Below, piece after piece: positions 55,282 to 63,860 of a stretch of DNA of 63,860 bases; within the stretch, counting starts at the first letter, position 1; each line of letters opens with the position of its first letter. The notes under the pieces were generated by a model. It was not told the origin of the DNA. It saw only the letters and a list, made by a program, of their open reading frames with translations, and searched no databases. This DNA comes from an uncultured Lachnospiraceae bacterium (lineage in GTDB: Bacteria > Bacillota > Clostridia > Lachnospirales > Lachnospiraceae): assembly GCA_946549035.1 (NCBI GenBank), contig CAMNQH010000014.1, positions 1 through 63,860 of the forward strand, written 5' to 3'. Made by a program: the position numbers and the translations under genes.

Positions 55282-56153
55282 GGCTTCCTCCTGTTATGAA
55301 ACATCTCTGCAAGATATACTTGTTTTGCTAACCCCTGCATTTTTATTGTCTTCATTGCCTCTCTGGCTCTTTTTGCATCTTCAAAAAGCCCAAACACTGT
55401 AGGCCCGCTGCCGCTCATCAAAGCATTTAAGGCCCCTTGCTCTTTCATAATCTCTTTTAACTGTAAAATCACAGGATAACGGGTACAAGTCACGCTTTCT
55501 AAAATATTTCCCATAGAACTGGATAATTTTTTCAAATCTCCGTCTTCGATAGCTGCTAACACCCCGTCCATATCCGGATGAATCGACGCTTCGTCCAGCT
55601 TCAAATTCTCATAGACTGCTTTTGTAGAGACGCTCACCGGAGGCTTTGCAATCAACACCCGGCACCGGGGCGCTTCCGGAAGCGGCGTAAGCTTTTCTCC
55701 AATCCCTTCCGCCAAGGCCGTCCCACGTAGCAAACAGTAAGGAACATCCGCTCCAATCCTTACGCCCCGCTCCATCAAAGCTTCCTTTGAAAGCTTTAAT
55801 CCAAACATCCGGTTCATGCCGTACAAAACTGCTGCAGCGTCAGAACTGCCTCCCGCCATACCTGCCGCTACCGGGATACGCTTTTTCAAGTCAATCTGTA
55901 CCCCTTCCTCTATCCCAAATTCATCTATTAAAATTTTTGCCGCCTGATACACCAAATTATTCTCATTTGCCGGAAGATAATACAGGTTTGTCCGAACCTG
56001 AATCCCCGGCTTGTGCACTTTGCGCAGAGTAATCCGGTCAAATAAACTGATGGTCTGCATTACCATCCGCACCTCATGGTAACCGTCCTCCCGGCGCCGC
56101 AGCACGTCCAATCCCAAGTTGATCTTTGCCATAGCTTTTAAATTTAATTCCAT
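55278..56153 (-). CDS. ispE: 4-diphosphocytidyl-2-C-methyl-D-erythritol kinase
   Basis: 291 residues, GHMP kinase. Seen: KAMAKINLGLDVLRRREDGYH at the start (as AKINLGLDVL), the phosphate loop PVAAGMAGGSSDAAAVL and LMSGSGPTVFGLF near the end. It does the ATP-dependent step of the non-mevalonate isoprenoid pathway, hence precursor for undecaprenyl phosphate. First gene of a two-gene unit with the GntR regulator. Confidence 0.95.
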   Translation of the reverse strand: MELNLKAMAKINLGLDVLRRREDGYHEVRMVMQTISLFDRITLRKVHKPGIQVRTNLYYLPANENNLVYQAAKILIDEFGIEEGVQIDLKKRIPVAAGMAGGSSDAAAVLYGMNRMFGLKLSKEALMERGVRIGADVPYCLLRGTALAEGIGEKLTPLPEAPRCRVLIAKPPVSVSTKAVYENLKLDEASIHPDMDGVLAAIEDGDLKKLSSSMGNILESVTCTRYPVILQLKEIMKEQGALNALMSGSGPTVFGLFEDAKRAREAMKTIKMQGLAKQVYLAEMFHNRRKP

Positions 56154-56312
56154 CCCTGTTCATCTCCTGTATTTTGTATACATTGTATGATTAATATAGA
56201 AAAAAGTCAATGTCTCATTTAAAGTTTTCCCAGATTTTGCCGATATATAAGGTAGAAACTATGTAGTCACGAATATGGAAGTTCGATTTTCACTATCCAA
56301 GGAGGGTACAAT

Positions 56313-56885
56313 ATGGACGTTAATAATGTAAGCAACAGTACTTACGCTTCCAAGACATCATATTCCTATCAGAAGCAGAACACTGCCGCTACCCAAAAAG
56401 ACACTGACGTTAAGAAGAAAGAAGAAACCGGTGTTGTTTATGATAAGGGCAGCAAAGCAGATCGCAGCGCCATTATTGCAAAAATGAAAGCCGATACCGA
56501 GCAGCGTACCAACCAGATGCGCAGCATGGTTGAGAGCATGATGAAAAATCAGGGACAGCAAATCGGCAATGCCGACAGCATGTGGCGGTTTTTAGCAGGC
56601 GGTAACTTCACCGTTTCCGCAGCAGCAAAAGCACAAGCAGAAGCAGCGATCGCTGACGATGGTTACTGGGGTGTATCCCAGACCTCTGAGAGAATCCTTG
56701 ACTTCGCAAAAGCGCTTACCGGAGGAGACGCCTCCAAGGCAGAAGAAATGCGAGCCGCATTTGAAAAAGGCTTCAAACAGGCCACCAAGTCTTGGGGAAA
56801 AGAGCTTCCCTCTATTTCTCAGCGTACTTACGACGCAGTAATGGAAGGCTTCGACAAATGGGTTGGAAAGACCGAGGAAGACTAA
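56313..56885 (+). CDS. Conserved protein of unknown function
   Basis: 190 residues, no membrane segment. A Ser/Thr/Gln-rich first 50 residues (low complexity), then KMKADTEQRTNQMRSMVESM (helical) and a compact C-terminal half with YWGVSQTSERILDFAKALTGG and ISQRTYDAVMEGFDKW. Well-preceded by AAGGAGGG. I do not recognise a domain; the layout resembles a small structured C-terminal module with a flexible N terminus, perhaps a flagellar- or export-type substrate. A strong terminator follows. Confidence 0.7.
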   Translation: MDVNNVSNSTYASKTSYSYQKQNTAATQKDTDVKKKEETGVVYDKGSKADRSAIIAKMKADTEQRTNQMRSMVESMMKNQGQQIGNADSMWRFLAGGNFTVSAAAKAQAEAAIADDGYWGVSQTSERILDFAKALTGGDASKAEEMRAAFEKGFKQATKSWGKELPSISQRTYDAVMEGFDKWVGKTEED

Positions 56886-56938
56886 TCATTTAAAAAGGAA
56901 TGCCTACACTGGGATTTTTTCTCCAAAGTAATAAAAAA

Positions 56939-56976
56939 CTGCCCTGCGAACAATTCAAACGCAGGGCAGTTTTTTT
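56939..56976. terminator. Bidirectional terminator
   Basis: CTGCCCTGCG/CGCAGGGCAG 10-bp stem, T7 to the right, A6 to the left. Ends both the 190-residue protein gene and secDF. Confidence 0.88.
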
Positions 56977-57021
56977 GATGTAAACCTACTGAAACGATAG
57001 AAAATATCAAAAAATGTCTCT

Positions 57022-59283
57022 CTATTTTTTTTGTTTACCAACAAATTTCACTTTAAAGGTATACCATAAAGCTCCAGTGATACATACGGAAGAATATGCG
57101 CCGCAAATAATTCCTGCCATCAAGGGCATTGCAAATTCTTTAATCGAAGTAACTCCAAGAATCCATAACACGAATACCATAATAAAGGTCGTCAAAGACG
57201 TATTAATGCTTCGTGACAAGGTCTGGGTAATACTCCGGTTGGCTACTTCCTTTAAGCTTTCCGGATTTTGATCCTTGACGCCTTTTAAATTCTCCCGGAT
57301 TCGGTCAAAAATTACAATCGTGGCATTTACAGAGTATCCTACAATGGTCAGCATACATGCAATAAAAGTATTCCCCACCGTAATCCAGGAAAATACGTAA
57401 AACGCCAATACTACCAATACGTCATGTACCAAAGCCAGCACTGCGCTTCCGGCAAACCGGATATCCTTAAACCGGAACCAAATGTAAATCAACATACAGA
57501 TGGTAGCGATTACTACGGCCCACACAGCGTCTGCTTTCATTTCAGAGCTTACGGTTGCGCTGATATTCTCATTGATAATCGCCCCTTCTTCCACGCCAAA
57601 GCTATCCAGCATAGCCTGATTAAAATTCTCACGCTCTTCTAAGGTCATGGTACGCGTCTTAATAACTACTTCATTGGTTCCGTCAATCTTTTGAGTCTGC
57701 ACGTCGCCGCTTCCCACAATGCCTTCCACTACAGGCACAATCTGGTCATTAATTTCCTGAATGGAAAAATCCTGATTAAAGGTTACCGTAGTAGAGCTTC
57801 CCCCCATGAACTCCATACTGTAATTCATCACGGAGCCGCCGCTTCCTTTATGAATTCCCATGGCCACAAAGCCTGCTACAATGACCGCCAGAGAAATTGC
57901 AAAAAACACCATTCTTTTTCCCAGGAAATGGATCGTTGCCCGTTCCTTCTGCATCCCATAAAGCTTCTGGGCTTTCAAACCAATGGCAAAAAAGCACTTC
58001 ATAATCCACCTGGTAATCACCAACGCGGTAAACATGGACAAAACAATACCAATCCCTAAGGTATACGCAAAACCTTTGACCGTTCCGGAACCTCTAAGGC
58101 CCAGCACCACAGCCGCAATCAAAGTGGTGATATTTCCATCCACAATGGCAGACATGGCTTTATGAAATCCGGACTGAATGGCAGACTGTACGCTTTTTCC
58201 TGCCGCAATCTCCTCTCGAATTCTGGCAAAAATAATGACGTTCGCATCCACCGCCATACCGATAGACAGCACGATACCAGCAATTCCCGGAAGGGTTAAG
58301 GTGATATCAAAAATCCATAATACGTATACCGTCAAAGCGCAGTACAAAATCAATGCAATACTGGCAGCCAGTCCCGGTACACGGTACATCACAATCATAA
58401 ACAGCATAATCAGCACTAAGCCGATGGCCGCTGCAAATAAACTAGTGGATAAGGCCTCTTCTCCAAGCTGCGCTCCCAATACCTTAGAATGCAGTTCCTT
58501 CAGTTCCAGAGACAAGGAGCCTACTCGTACAAAAGTCGCCAGCTCATTGGCTTCCTCATAAGACCCCATTCCTTCAATAATACATTGCCCGTCTGTAATG
58601 GGCGTATTCACCGTAGGAACGCTGATCAATTCTCCATCATAGTAAATAGCAATGCTGTCCCCGGCGGAGGCAGCCTCCGTGGTAGCATCTGCAAATATCT
58701 GCACCGCCTCTTGAGTAAACCGTAACTCTACCACAGGCTCCTGGCCTGTAGATACAGAAGAAGTGCTTTGATAAGCAGGTTCCGCCGACTCTACATCGGT
58801 TCCACTTAAAATGGCAGAACCATTTTCAATGAGAGTTTCCAAATCATAATTCAGTTCATAGACGCCCAGCTCTCCATTATAAGTATAATTCTCATTTCCG
58901 TCCTTATCATGATTCGTGATAAAATATAAAGATCCAGGACTTCCCAGCTCCTCCAAAATAGCGTTGGCGTCTGTAACACCGGGAATCTCTATATTAATCC
59001 GCCGATCCCCCTCCTGGTACACCTGAGCCTCTGTACTATAGGACTCCACACGCTTTTGAAGCTTGTACACGGTATCTGTCATATCTTCTGCGCTGGGATT
59101 TTCTTCCACCGTCTCATAAGTAATGCTAACCCCGCCCTTTAAGTCCAGGCCCAGCTTAATATTCCGGCTCTCACCTACGCCTACGGTAGAGATAATCGTA
59201 CCTGCATACCAGGAAGCTCCTGCCAGAATTACCAGAATCAGCAGCAACACGCCCCAGCCCTGGCCTTTTTTCATTGTTTTCAT
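57022..59283 (-). CDS. secDF: Fused SecD-SecF protein export membrane protein
   Basis: 753 residues. SecD half: LGLDLKGGVSITYE, the P1 region with NIEIPGVTDANAILEELG, and membrane helices with GMAVDANVIIFARIREE. SecF half: YSMEFMGGSSTTVTF, and GYSVNATIVIFDRIREN. It uses proton motive force to help pull proteins through SecYEG. Fusion of the two halves is common in Firmicutes. No frame break. Next to the SCIFF maturase (12 bp), an arrangement often found in Clostridia. Confidence 0.95.
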   Translation of the reverse strand: MKTMKKGQGWGVLLLILVILAGASWYAGTIISTVGVGESRNIKLGLDLKGGVSITYETVEENPSAEDMTDTVYKLQKRVESYSTEAQVYQEGDRRINIEIPGVTDANAILEELGSPGSLYFITNHDKDGNENYTYNGELGVYELNYDLETLIENGSAILSGTDVESAEPAYQSTSSVSTGQEPVVELRFTQEAVQIFADATTEAASAGDSIAIYYDGELISVPTVNTPITDGQCIIEGMGSYEEANELATFVRVGSLSLELKELHSKVLGAQLGEEALSTSLFAAAIGLVLIMLFMIVMYRVPGLAASIALILYCALTVYVLWIFDITLTLPGIAGIVLSIGMAVDANVIIFARIREEIAAGKSVQSAIQSGFHKAMSAIVDGNITTLIAAVVLGLRGSGTVKGFAYTLGIGIVLSMFTALVITRWIMKCFFAIGLKAQKLYGMQKERATIHFLGKRMVFFAISLAVIVAGFVAMGIHKGSGGSVMNYSMEFMGGSSTTVTFNQDFSIQEINDQIVPVVEGIVGSGDVQTQKIDGTNEVVIKTRTMTLEERENFNQAMLDSFGVEEGAIINENISATVSSEMKADAVWAVVIATICMLIYIWFRFKDIRFAGSAVLALVHDVLVVLAFYVFSWITVGNTFIACMLTIVGYSVNATIVIFDRIRENLKGVKDQNPESLKEVANRSITQTLSRSINTSLTTFIMVFVLWILGVTSIKEFAMPLMAGIICGAYSSVCITGALWYTFKVKFVGKQKK

Positions 59284-59294
59284 GCTCTTCCTCC

Positions 59295-60647
59295 TTATTC
59301 AGCCAACGCAGCCTTTATCATAATCGCACATTCAATCCGCTTCTTCTGCAGTTGGCATCCAATATCATACGCATCATTGATGCTTCCATGGAAATGATAC
59401 GAATTGGCTGCGCAGCCTCCGCTGCAATAAAATTTTGCAAAACAATCCCGGCACTTTTCTTTGGCATATACGTTACATCCCTGAAACTCCTGACGAATAT
59501 CCGTATTTTTTACGCCTTCGTATACATTTCCCATATAAAACTTTTCGTCTCCCACGAACTGGTGGCAGGGATACAAATCCCCCCATGGGGTTACGGCCAA
59601 ATATTCGGTTCCGGATCCACAGCCGCTCAACCGTTTTGCCACGCAGGGCCCGCCCTCAAGATCAATCATAAAATGAAAGAAATGAAAACCCTCGCCTCTT
59701 TTTTCTCTTGCGATCATTTCCTTGGCAAGAGCGTCGTATTCCTCAAAAAGCTTTGGCAAATCTTCCTCCCTAAGGGCATACTCCTCTGTCTCCTGAGCTA
59801 CCACAGGCTCCACGGAAATTTGCTGAAATCCCAAATCCGCCAGATGCAGCACATCCTTGGAAAAATCCAGATTATGACGGGTAAAGGTTCCCCGGACATA
59901 ATACTTGTCCTGATTCCGGCTCTTGGCAAATTGCTGGAATTTAGGCACAATCAAGCTGTAGCTTCCGGCTCCTTTGGGGAAGGGGCGCATAAAATCATGC
60001 ACCTGCTCTCTGCCATCAATACTCAAAACCACATTCGCCATCTCCCGATTGGCAAATTCCATTATATCATCATCCAGCAAAACGCCGTTGGTAGTCAAGG
60101 TAAAACGGAAATTCTTATCATGAAGCTTCTCCTGTGCTCTTCCATAGGCTACCAAATCCTTTACCACCTGGAAATTCATCAAAGGCTCGCCTCCGAAAAA
60201 ATCCACCTCCAGGTTTCTCCGGTTTCCGGAATTGGCAATCAAAAAATCCAACGCAGCTTTTCCTACCTCATAAGACATCAGCTCACGCCGACCATGATAT
60301 TCCCCTTCTTCTGCAAAACAGTAGCGGCAAGCCAAATTACAATCGTGGGCAATATGAAGACACAATGCCTTCACCACTGTCTGGCGGTTTTTAAAGGCAT
60401 GAATATAATCTTCATATTCATCCTTGGAAAACAACTGGCCGCTCTCAAAAAGCTCCGCCACTTCCTGATACGCCTCTTCAATTTCCTCTTTGTCATAAGC
60501 TCCCGAAAGCTTCCTGATAATCTCTTCCCGGGAATTTTCCTGATATAATGGAATCAAATCATATGTTACATCGTCCACCACATGCACGGACCCGCTATTT
60601 ACATCCAATACTATATTGTAACCATTATTTTTAAATTGATGAACCAC
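59295..60647 (-). CDS. scfB: SCIFF peptide radical SAM maturase (thioether-forming)
   Basis: About 450 residues. Radical SAM cluster CNLACRYCF, with the SPASM-type C terminus rich in Cys: SGCGSGTEYLAV, GCNVYAKEKCRDCFAKFYC, then SGGC. N-terminal RiPP-recognition part VVHQFKNNGYNIVLDVNSGS. It installs thioether crosslinks from Cys of the SCIFF peptide to Thr-alpha carbon. I chose a GTG start after AGAGAGG; the longer frame begins with another GTG without a ribosome site. The 260-bp gap to scfA holds no clear gene. Confidence 0.92.
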   Translation of the reverse strand: MVHQFKNNGYNIVLDVNSGSVHVVDDVTYDLIPLYQENSREEIIRKLSGAYDKEEIEEAYQEVAELFESGQLFSKDEYEDYIHAFKNRQTVVKALCLHIAHDCNLACRYCFAEEGEYHGRRELMSYEVGKAALDFLIANSGNRRNLEVDFFGGEPLMNFQVVKDLVAYGRAQEKLHDKNFRFTLTTNGVLLDDDIMEFANREMANVVLSIDGREQVHDFMRPFPKGAGSYSLIVPKFQQFAKSRNQDKYYVRGTFTRHNLDFSKDVLHLADLGFQQISVEPVVAQETEEYALREEDLPKLFEEYDALAKEMIAREKRGEGFHFFHFMIDLEGGPCVAKRLSGCGSGTEYLAVTPWGDLYPCHQFVGDEKFYMGNVYEGVKNTDIRQEFQGCNVYAKEKCRDCFAKFYCSGGCAANSYHFHGSINDAYDIGCQLQKKRIECAIMIKAALAE

Positions 60648-60909
60648 TTGATTTTTGTTCCTCTCTTTCTGGTTCTGGGTTCCATTTCTATAACGCACAA
60701 ATGACCGCCCGCGTCCGAATTGTGCAGGCGCTCCTCTTTGCAGGGCGTTTGATCCCTCGCAAAAAGCGATGCCTGAACATTTCGGCGCGAACGGTCCATC
60801 TGCATTACTGTTCCCACACTGCCGATCCCCGCCATAGGAGTATCCGGCTCACCGCATACCTGCAGCAATTCATCTGCCGGCCACGGTTTTCTCCTTATGT
60901 AACCGCCGC
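60648..60909. other. scfA-scfB intergenic region
   Basis: 262 bp, unusually long for this gene pair as I know it. Contains an open minus-strand frame with no homology that I recognise, plus TAAGGAGA just after scfA. I see no clear hairpin. Confidence 0.4.
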
Positions 60910-61050
60910 TTATTTGTGTTCGCAGCTCTGGTTTCCAACGGTACAGGAGGTCTTACATGCGGACTGGCAAGAGGTCTGGCACTCACCGCAGCCGCCTTTC
61001 TTCACTGTGTTCTGAAGCTTCTTTGTATTCAATGTCTTTATGTGTTTCAT
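60910..61050 (-). CDS. scfA: SCIFF ranthipeptide precursor (six cysteines in forty-five residues)
   Basis: 46 residues, MKHIKTLNTKKLQ then TVKKGGCGECQTSCQSACK and TSCTVGNQSC, so six Cys in the last 26 residues. This matches the ScfA/SCIFF family, which is nearly universal in Clostridia. A good ribosome site (GGAAGAGG) precedes the ATG. Its maturase scfB is downstream on the same strand. Mature function is thought to involve signalling but is not settled. Confidence 0.93.
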   Translation of the reverse strand: MKHIKTLNTKKLQNTVKKGGCGECQTSCQSACKTSCTVGNQSCEHK

Positions 61051-61184
61051 AATCCTCTTCCTTTCTGTCATCCATACTATCGGGTATTATAGCATATATC
61101 ATCGGGAACGGTAAAGTATTTTCGCGTTTTTTCAATTTAATTTTTTTGTTGCTTTTTTTAAATTTTATGATATACTATTCGTAT

Positions 61185-61257
61185 GGGGCATTAGCGCAGT
61201 TGGGAGCGCGCCACACTGGCAGTGTGGAGGCCACGGGTTCAAGTCCCGTATGCTCCA
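61185..61257 (+). tRNA. tRNA-Ala (GGC anticodon)
   Basis: 73 nt cloverleaf: acceptor GGGGCAT/ATGCTCC, D-arm with AGCGCAGTTGGGAGCGC, anticodon stem CCACA/TGTGG around loop CTGGCAG (anticodon GGC), T-arm CGGGTTCAAGTCCCG. CCA is not encoded. A TATACT -10 box lies 10 bp upstream. Single gene, followed by its own terminator. Confidence 0.95.
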
Positions 61258-61262
61258 GTTTT

Positions 61263-61290
61263 AAAAGTCTTGAAGATTCAAGACTTTTTT
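61263..61290 (+). terminator. Terminator of tRNA-Ala
   Basis: AAAAGTCTTGA/TCAAGACTTTT stem of 11 bp, then T-run. Confidence 0.85.
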
Positions 61291-61409
61291 ATTTTATTTT
61301 AAAGCAAAAAAGAAGAAAAAGATGTGCAAAGAATTGAAATGGAAACGCATTGGTGATTATTATGACGTTTATACAAAAGATACTTGATACACTCAATATG
61401 GATAATTGA

Positions 61410-61685
61410 GGGAAAAGCGAATCGGAAGACGACGAGAGGAACGAACCAGAAATTATTAATTACCATTCCCAAATTCAAACAGAATTTTATAACGACAGAT
61501 TCTATGCAGATTACAGACCTGTCATGCAAAAGAAAATAGCATTTACTGGAAACAATTTTTCCGAACCAGCGGTAGAAGTGTGTGCCACCTTAATTATAAG
61601 TGGAAGTGTAAAAAGGGGAGAAAAAATAAAACCGAATGATTATTACTCTTATTTTGAAAGGCTTTATGGAGTAGTTGATATGTGA
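61410..61685 (+). pseudogene. Degraded gene fragment
   Basis: Open frame of 91 codons without a valid start and ending YSYFERLYGVVDM. No ribosome site before its only ATG. No known family recognised. Probably the 3' part of a lost gene. Further short frames up to base 61900 are also broken, so 61.3-61.9 kb holds no intact gene. Confidence 0.4.
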
Positions 61686-61898
61686 AATTTGCATATATGG
61701 CTTTACTAAAATGGTTATTTTAAGAAATACAACTCCAAAAGAGGCATTAAATCTATATAAGTCCCGTATTGTCTGTTTGGAAAATATGATATGTTAGATG
61801 TTGTACTTAATTTATATGATGGAAGATTTGACGCTGAATTTTACACTAATTACATAAAAATAAATTATGGAAATTATATAAAACAATTCATATGATGA

Positions 61899-61926
61899 TT
61901 AAACCGCTACGGCGTTTTAATAAAAA
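61899..61926 (+). repeat. Intergenic hairpin motif, copy 1
   Basis: TTAAACCGCTACGGCGTTTT then AATAAAAA; 24 of 28 match the copy at 62293. The stem CCG-CTA-CGG differs from CCA-CTA-TGG by a compensatory pair. Confidence 0.6.
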
Positions 61927-61946
61927 AGGAAAGAGAGGATTATATA

Positions 61947-62221
61947 ATGATTATTTCAACAGGAAATATCAGGCAAAATTATTCAATTATTGATGTTGTT
62001 TTTGCAATAGATTCGCACAAAGAGGGGATTCTACGTGGAACTGACCCTAACAAAGCATTTGAGGGAGTGAAAAGTCAACTAGCGAAAAAATGCAACTCTT
62101 TAGATGAGACGCTGTGATTAACTGCCAGTTCAAATACTGAGTTGCCGTTGGAAATGGAATTGTAAGCAAAAAACAAGTAATTGAAATATTTGCTTACGGA
62201 ACGGTCGTTAAATTTCTGTAA
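61947..62221 (+). pseudogene. YbjQ/UPF0145 (DUF74)-like pseudogene
   Basis: MIISTGNIRQNYSIIDVVFA opens a normal start after GAGAGGA. After KKCNSLDETL there is a frameshift; the other frame reads DAVINCQFKY, then an in-frame TGA, then VAVGNGIVSKKQVIEIFAYG and VVKFL. The parts match the small DUF74 family, usually about 100 residues. So it has one frameshift and one nonsense codon. Confidence 0.7.
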
Positions 62222-62292
62222 TGCAAAACCGATTGGAACTTCAATATTGTCCGGCCCAAGAACAAGCTGAATGAAATGATCGGAGATATTGG
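62222..62292 (+). pseudogene. 3' scrap of another gene
   Basis: Reads TDWNFNIVRPKNKLNEMIGD and stop. No start. Unrecognised. Confidence 0.3.
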
Positions 62293-62320
62293 TTAAGCCA
62301 CTATGGCATTTTAATAAAAA
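62293..62320 (+). repeat. Intergenic hairpin motif, copy 2
   Basis: TTAAGCCACTATGGCATTTT then AATAAAAA. Same position relative to the following gene as copy 1. Confidence 0.6.
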
Positions 62321-62341
62321 TCTAATGAAAAGGGGAAAATT

Positions 62342-63694
62342 ATGAAAAACAGATTATGGAAACTATCTGTCGCTGTTGTTGCTGTCATAATGTCTGCAAC
62401 AGCATGTACGAAAGGGTATGGAAGCCAGAAAACGGAAAGTCAAAATTACGAAGAGACAAACACATATACAGAAGAGGATAATACAGAAGCTTCTTTACAG
62501 AACCAGGAAATGCAAACAAGCGAAAAAGAATACATATCTGATGAAGATATAGATATTGCATATTCAAATCCAGATTTGTACTCTGGAAAATATATCAGAA
62601 TTAGCGGAAAGGTATTTGGAGAGCCGGAGTTTGAAGAAGAAGATGTATATTTCCAAATGTATGGAGACCCGGTAAATTTGAAAAAAAACACCATAGTAAA
62701 GGCTAAAAAACCTAATTTCGATATAAGAGAAGGGACATATGTATATATAGAGGGAGAAATGGCGGGCGCGCAAGAATACCAGAATGCATTCGGAGGGACG
62801 CTTTCTGCAATGGTTATAAATGCAGAAAGCATATCAGAAAGCAGTTATGTTGAAATAATGTCTCCAACCCTAAAAGAATTTCAAGTCGATTCCACAATAG
62901 AGCAATACGGATATTCGATAACATTGGAAAAAGTAGAATGTTCAGAAACAGAAACGAGATTATACTTAAAGGTATCCAATAATGGATCTGAAAAATTTAG
63001 CGTATACTCATTTGATTCGAATATTATTCAAGGTAACACACAATACGAAGAACAACAAAACTATGAGGCTGATTATCCAGAAGTACAGACGGATTTATTG
63101 GTGGGGGCTGAAACATACGGAATAATCACATTCCCACCAATTGATTTCAATTCTGAATTTCAAGTCTATATAGAAGGGGCAAGTAAAAATTGGGAAGAAA
63201 ATTTTAAACCATTTATATACAACATAGCTGCAGAAGGATCAGAAGGTTTCACAGATTCCGGGGAGGATTCGGGAGGGAACCAGGATATAGCGTCTGCGAA
63301 TCTCAACACTGTTACATACTACATGGAGCAGGAAGATAGTGGATTACGGTTGTCGGATACCATGACCTTGACGGCCAACGGGGACAGAGTTGAAAGAATA
63401 TTTGAGGTTATTGAGGTTGATATTTCCTCTTTTGAAGATGATACGAAGGGGCAACTCCAATCCGTATACGACGAAATGGTTGGGCAATATAATTCCGTTG
63501 AAGGAGTGGAATGTACCGGTGAAGCTTCCGATACCTCCTATACCATGAAAATCAATATTGACGCCACGGGAAATGCAGTAAGAGAATTGTCAGACATGGG
63601 GCTTCTTGAAGTGTCCGGAGACGCAAACGGGATTTCCCTAGAAGCGACGAGGGAATCGCTGGAATCTGGGGGATATATAAAGGTAGAACAGTAG
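62342..63694 (+). CDS. Lipoprotein with OB-like and YehR/DUF1307-like domains
   Basis: 450 residues. Lipobox SATAC after a hydrophobic signal (cleavage before Cys 22). An acidic Asn/Gln/Glu linker follows, then at about 70-160 a tRNA_anti/OB-like barrel (SGKYIRISGKVFGEPEFEEE as YIRISGKVFGEP). A middle beta region at about 180-280, then at about 320-450 a YehR/DUF1307-like segment (TMTLTANGDRVERIFEV, GYIKVEQ). Surface-bound, function unknown. AT-rich relative to the core genes. Start after AAAAGGGGAA. Confidence 0.75.
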   Translation: MKNRLWKLSVAVVAVIMSATACTKGYGSQKTESQNYEETNTYTEEDNTEASLQNQEMQTSEKEYISDEDIDIAYSNPDLYSGKYIRISGKVFGEPEFEEEDVYFQMYGDPVNLKKNTIVKAKKPNFDIREGTYVYIEGEMAGAQEYQNAFGGTLSAMVINAESISESSYVEIMSPTLKEFQVDSTIEQYGYSITLEKVECSETETRLYLKVSNNGSEKFSVYSFDSNIIQGNTQYEEQQNYEADYPEVQTDLLVGAETYGIITFPPIDFNSEFQVYIEGASKNWEENFKPFIYNIAAEGSEGFTDSGEDSGGNQDIASANLNTVTYYMEQEDSGLRLSDTMTLTANGDRVERIFEVIEVDISSFEDDTKGQLQSVYDEMVGQYNSVEGVECTGEASDTSYTMKINIDATGNAVRELSDMGLLEVSGDANGISLEATRESLESGGYIKVEQ

Positions 63695-63698
63695 ATTT

Positions 63699-63803
63699 CT
63701 TGATGAAAATGACAAGATGATCGTGATTGAAGTCAAAATCATTTACAGTATCTTGCGGCAGGAACAGCAGCCCCGCAGGGCGCAGGATATGGAGCGATAA
63801 CAG
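63699..63803 (+). other. Short unexplained frame after the lipoprotein gene
   Basis: Open frame reading FLDENDKMIVIEVKIIYSIL and on to a stop, without a start. Likely a scrap of a lost gene. Confidence 0.3.
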
Positions 63804-63852
63804 ATAGGGCGGCGGGGATAGTCAATGCCTATTACCGCCGCCCTATTTTAGT
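63804..63852 (+). terminator. Terminator at right edge
   Basis: Perfect 12-bp stem ATAGGGCGGCGG/CCGCCGCCCTAT followed by TTTTAGTTTTTT. Confidence 0.85.
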
Positions 63853-63860
63853 TTTTTATC

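Noticed and set aside
60611-60868. Minus-strand frame of 85 codons between scfA and scfB
   Set aside because: It overlaps the scfB start out of frame, starts with TTG without a ribosome site and has no recognisable similarity.

Overview
The window fits a spore-forming, anaerobic gut Clostridium relative, most likely Lachnospiraceae. Markers are a gerAA-gerAB-gerAC germinant receptor operon beside spoIIR, the SCIFF peptide with its radical SAM maturase, a fused SecDF, DUF1934, and CspA-like S8 and CapA families. Genus cannot be fixed from sequence reading alone. Most genes lie on the minus strand.

Bases 1-18217 are one long leftward exopolysaccharide (EPS) operon running off the left edge. 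It starts with a DEAD/DEAH-type helicase carrying four helicase-associated repeats. Next come a PLP aminotransferase, a phosphoglycosyl transferase, a GNAT acyltransferase and a MaoC hydratase, which could together make an acylated amino sugar on undecaprenyl phosphate. After these come three GT4 glycosyltransferases, an acyltransferase-3, an EpsG/Wzy polymerase, a further glycosyltransferase, a PIG-L deacetylase, a Wzx flippase, UDP-glucose dehydrogenase and an SGNH/MBOAT O-acylation pair. Two acyltransferase genes carry poly-G tracts of 9 and 10 bases. The 9-base tract puts the MBOAT gene out of frame, which suggests phase variation.

Bases 18267-20875 are a 2.6-kb segment bounded by a perfect 19-bp inverted repeat (25/28 when extended). 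It holds an HD-domain dNTPase-like gene and a small partner on the opposite strand. It also has an outward promoter with near-consensus boxes at its right end. Inverting the segment would aim this promoter at the EPS operon, so it may be a large phase-variation switch.

Bases 20887-29948 are a seven-gene operon: diguanylate cyclase, VTC polyphosphate-polymerase-like protein, DUF4956, CotH kinase, glycosidase-like protein, HEAT protein and a processive GT2 synthase. It has a good promoter and a structured leader. A hemerythrin-receiver fusion lies upstream.

Bases 31800-38341 are a complete retron-like system: a structured ncRNA with a1/a2 repeats and a long hairpin, then an alpha-helical repeat protein, a SWIM-finger protein and a retron reverse transcriptase. 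The gene content matches the class known as type XIII (ARM + WHSWIM + RT). To its right is a decayed accessory zone (38.4-42.9 kb) with Rpn and RhuM relics, a transposase scrap, an AAA ATPase plus mini-Toprim/RloB-like pair, and 27-bp direct repeats derived from the 3' end of the S8 peptidase gene.

Bases 42910-61257 are mostly core chromosome: S8 peptidase, DUF2804, CapA, a divergent palindromic promoter, galU, DUF1934, murI, spoIIR, gerA operon, GntR regulator, ispE, secDF, scfB, scfA and tRNA-Ala(GGC). The right end (61.3-63.9 kb) has gene relics and one intact lipoprotein.
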